From CAZESH01 sp964514665 (GTDB taxonomy: Bacteria; Bacillota; Bacilli; Paenibacillales; KCTC-25726), in contig CAZESH010000061.1 of NCBI GenBank assembly GCA_964514665.1, forward strand, positions 1-17,207: 17,207 nt of DNA, read 5' to 3'. Made by a program: the position numbers and the translations under genes. Below the pieces are notes generated by a model, which searched no databases, was not told the DNA's origin, and was given only the letters and a program-made list of their open reading frames with translations. How positions within the stretch are numbered: the stretch's first letter is position 1; the number at the start of each line of letters is the position of its first letter. This document shows positions 15,428-17,207 of this stretch, in pieces.

Positions 15428-16591
15428 ATGGAGAGCTTGACGAAAATGATTCGAACGAACGTAAGACAATATGGCATGATCATTGCTTTAATCCTGATTA
15501 TGCTGCTTTTTCAGATTTTGACTAACGGCATTCTCCTTAGGCCGTTAAACATCACCAATCTGATTTTGCAGAACAGCTATATTCTTGTATTGGCTATCGG
15601 TATGGTGCTGGTCATCATCACCGGACACATCGATTTGTCTGTCGGATCGGTGGCCGCATTTATCGGCGCGATTTCCGCCATATTAATGGTGAATTGGCAT
15701 GTGCCGGCTTTCGTGGCGGTGATTATCTCACTGCTTCTTGGAGCTTTGATTGGCGCTTGGCAGGGATTTTGGATTGCTTATGTAAAGATACCGGCATTTA
15801 TCGTTACGTTGGCAGGCATGCTTTTATTTCGGGGCTTGACCATGGTTGTACTGAAAGGACAATCGATTGCGCCGTTTCCGAAGTCCTTTCAAGGCATCAG
15901 CGCCGGTTTTATTCCCGACTGGTTTCATGGGCAGAATTTGCACATCCTGACGATTGTGATCGGTTTGGCATTATCCGCTATTTACATTTGGAATGAAATC
16001 AGAATAAGAAAAACGCAAAAAAGCTATAATTTTGAAGTTTTACCGTCCGCGATGTTTACAGCCAAACTTGTTGCAATGGTGGTAGTGCTGAATATTTTCA
16101 CCTATACATTGGCAACTTACGCAGGGATTCCGAATATATTGATCATTTTGTTTATATTGATTTTGGCTTATTCGTTTGTAACGAAAAAGACGGTCATGGG
16201 ACGGCATGTCTATGCGATCGGCGGAAATGAAAAGGCCGCGAGCCTGTCCGGGGTCAAAACCAAGCGCGTGACGTTTTGGGTGTTTGTAAATATGGGCGCA
16301 CTTGCGGCGCTTTCCGGTCTTATATTTGCCGCACGTCTGAATGCGGCGACACCAAAAGCGGGCAACCTGTTCGAGCTTGACGCCATTGCCGCTTGCTTTA
16401 TCGGGGGCGCATCGGCTTACGGCGGTATTGGTACGGTAGGCGGCGCCATCATCGGCGGTCTCGTCATGGGCGTAATGAACAACGGAATGTCCATCGTCGG
16501 ACTCGGCATCGATTGGCAGCAGGCAATTAAAGGAATGGTGCTGCTGTTTGCCGTAGGCTTCGATATTTACAACAAGAACAAATCCGCATAA
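15428..16591 (+). CDS. gguB: Monosaccharide ABC transporter permease GguB
   Basis: The 387-residue, highly hydrophobic protein has about ten membrane segments and belongs to the BPD_transp_2 family of sugar permeases. Recognisable parts are MVLVIITGHIDLSVGSVAAF in the third segment region, KIPAFIVTLAGMLLFRGLT, YAIGGNEKAASLSGVKTKRV (the cytoplasmic loop that contacts the ATPase) and FIGGASAYGGIGTVGGAIIG near the C terminus. It forms the membrane channel for the sugar carried by ChvE and driven by GguA. The ribosome site AGGGGG overlaps the end of gguA, showing translational coupling. A strong terminator follows 15 bases after the stop and closes the operon. The name mmsB is used for the same family. 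Confidence 0.93.
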   Translation: MESLTKMIRTNVRQYGMIIALILIMLLFQILTNGILLRPLNITNLILQNSYILVLAIGMVLVIITGHIDLSVGSVAAFIGAISAILMVNWHVPAFVAVIISLLLGALIGAWQGFWIAYVKIPAFIVTLAGMLLFRGLTMVVLKGQSIAPFPKSFQGISAGFIPDWFHGQNLHILTIVIGLALSAIYIWNEIRIRKTQKSYNFEVLPSAMFTAKLVAMVVVLNIFTYTLATYAGIPNILIILFILILAYSFVTKKTVMGRHVYAIGGNEKAASLSGVKTKRVTFWVFVNMGALAALSGLIFAARLNAATPKAGNLFELDAIAACFIGGASAYGGIGTVGGAIIGGLVMGVMNNGMSIVGLGIDWQQAIKGMVLLFAVGFDIYNKNKSA

Positions 16592-16606
16592 TGCGACTCG
16601 ATTTAC

Positions 16607-16639
16607 GACTTCCGGTGATGGCCGGGAGTCTTTTTTTTT
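16607..16639 (+). terminator. Rho-independent terminator of the chvE-gguA-gguB operon
   Basis: GACTTCCGG (16607-16615) pairs with CCGGGAGTC (16622-16630) in a nine-pair stem with one G-U pair and a six-base loop, followed by about nine Ts. Confidence 0.9.
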
Positions 16640-16700
16640 GATTTTTTCACATTGCATCGGGGGTCGACGAGTTGTGACATCTTTTTTGCTTATCCGGCGT

Positions 16701-16706
16701 TATAAT
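16701..16706 (+). promoter_or_regulatory. Putative -10 box (TATAAT) of the FtsZ-like gene
   Basis: A perfect TATAAT lies 26 bases before the start codon and just after the transporter terminator. No good -35 hexamer is seen at 16-18 bases; TTGTGA at 16672 is too far away. The distance to the ribosome site GGAGG is short, implying a very short leader. Confidence 0.4.
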
Positions 16707-16732
16707 ATGGACAAAGGGGAGGAGATGGAGAA

Positions 16733-17207
16733 ATGACGAGTCCGATTCGAATACACAAGAAAAAGCAGGAACTTGACGAAAGCGAGTGCGCCTCGGTTGC
16801 GAAGCTCGGAAGGGACGATATTTTCTTTTTTCGGTTTGTCGGAGGAAACTCCATCGAAACGGACAAGTTGACCGAGCAGCTGTATTTGTTGAAATCAAGG
16901 GGGATATTCTTGATTGGGGTATTTCGCTTCCCTTTTCGTTTCGAAGGGAAGAAACGTTTTCAAACGGCGATTTTGCAATATTACCGGATGAAGGAAATCT
17001 GCGATGCAGTGATTTATCTGCACAGCGACGGAATGATGGAAATGATCGAACCGGGCACCTCGATTCAGGATGCCAAAGCGATTATTGAATCTTTGGAGCA
17101 GGAACCGATCCAGGCGATTGAGGAAGCGATTGATATCTCCGGTGAAATGAACATTGACGTTCAGGATATCCGCACCTTTCTCAATGATTGCAGGGGCCCC
17201 CTATATG
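16733..17207 (+). CDS. Divergent FtsZ-like protein lacking the N-terminal GTP-binding part (3' end outside window)
   Basis: The visible 158 residues align with FtsZ from about the tubulin-signature region onward. Residues 29-75 line up without gaps with the FtsZ segment running from before GGGTGTG to FEGKKR: the loop reads VGGNSIETD, with no glycine-rich GTP loop, while PFRFEGKKR (67-75) is conserved. Next come the helix and strand equivalent to the VDTLIVIPND region (CDAVIYLHSDGMMEM) and a T7-loop-like GEMNIDVQD with the NxDxxD residues Asn140, Asp142 and Asp145. The N-terminal nucleotide-binding third of FtsZ is absent: an in-frame TAA lies at 16703-16705, ten codons upstream, and GGAGG precedes this ATG. 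It therefore should not bind GTP alone but might interact with true FtsZ. The gene is cut by the window end. Family assignment is from pattern recognition. Confidence 0.7.
   Translation, partial: MTSPIRIHKKKQELDESECASVAKLGRDDIFFFRFVGGNSIETDKLTEQLYLLKSRGIFLIGVFRFPFRFEGKKRFQTAILQYYRMKEICDAVIYLHSDGMMEMIEPGTSIQDAKAIIESLEQEPIQAIEEAIDISGEMNIDVQDIRTFLNDCRGPLY

Noticed and set aside
16786..17088. 100-codon plus-strand frame over the FtsZ-like gene
   Set aside because: It is a shifted frame of the gene starting at 16733, which has the ribosome site and the FtsZ motifs.

Overview
The window looks like chromosomal DNA of a Gram-positive Bacillota, most likely Paenibacillaceae. The reasons are strong AGGAGG-type ribosome sites, sigma-A-like promoters, a YesM/YesN-type two-component pair, a lipoprotein sugar-binding protein, and a DUF4912 / GH57-GT4 / nucleotidyltransferase gene order that I associate with Paenibacillus from memory. 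All genes run on the + strand except one small ORF. The assignment rests on gene content and protein resemblance; no database was searched.

Region 1 (1-5517) is a polysaccharide (alpha-glucan-like) operon. It holds the 3' end of a probable DUF4912 gene, a large two-domain enzyme (GH57 branching-enzyme/amylase domain fused to a GT4 glycosyltransferase), and an 806-aa protein combining an NDP-sugar pyrophosphorylase, a left-handed beta-helix and a phosphomannomutase-like domain. The last domain has lost its catalytic serine, metal and sugar loops. Donor synthesis, polymerisation and branching may therefore be packed into two polypeptides.

Region 2 (5518-6235) contains a small convergent gene for a 59-aa Cys-rich protein, then a gene-poor, AT-rich stretch. 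That stretch has an inverted repeat, four 11-bp direct repeats over the -35 region of a TATAAT box, about 200 nt of untranslatable sequence, and a strong rho-independent terminator. This reads as an independent small-RNA unit or an attenuated leader.

Region 3 (6236-16639) is a complete sugar sense-and-uptake locus. It contains a membrane-anchored periplasmic-binding-protein-like sensor, a dCache/HAMP histidine kinase, an AraC-type response regulator, a methyl-accepting chemotaxis protein, and the ChvE-GguA-GguB monosaccharide ABC transporter. The organisation resembles the XylFII-LytS-YesN three-component D-xylose system of clostridia. The chemoreceptor and chvE genes share a bipartite upstream motif (TATAAAAA-N9-TATT-N2-AAAGACGG, then a TATANT box) at nearly the same distance from their start codons. 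I infer that it is the operator of the response regulator. A near-perfect hairpin between chvE and gguA probably sets the binding protein to transporter ratio.

Region 4 (16640-17207) starts a gene, cut by the window end, for an FtsZ-like protein. It lacks the N-terminal nucleotide-binding part of FtsZ and has a degenerate GGGTGTG loop, but keeps the FEGKKR segment and the NxDxxD T7 loop. This is the most unusual gene of the window.
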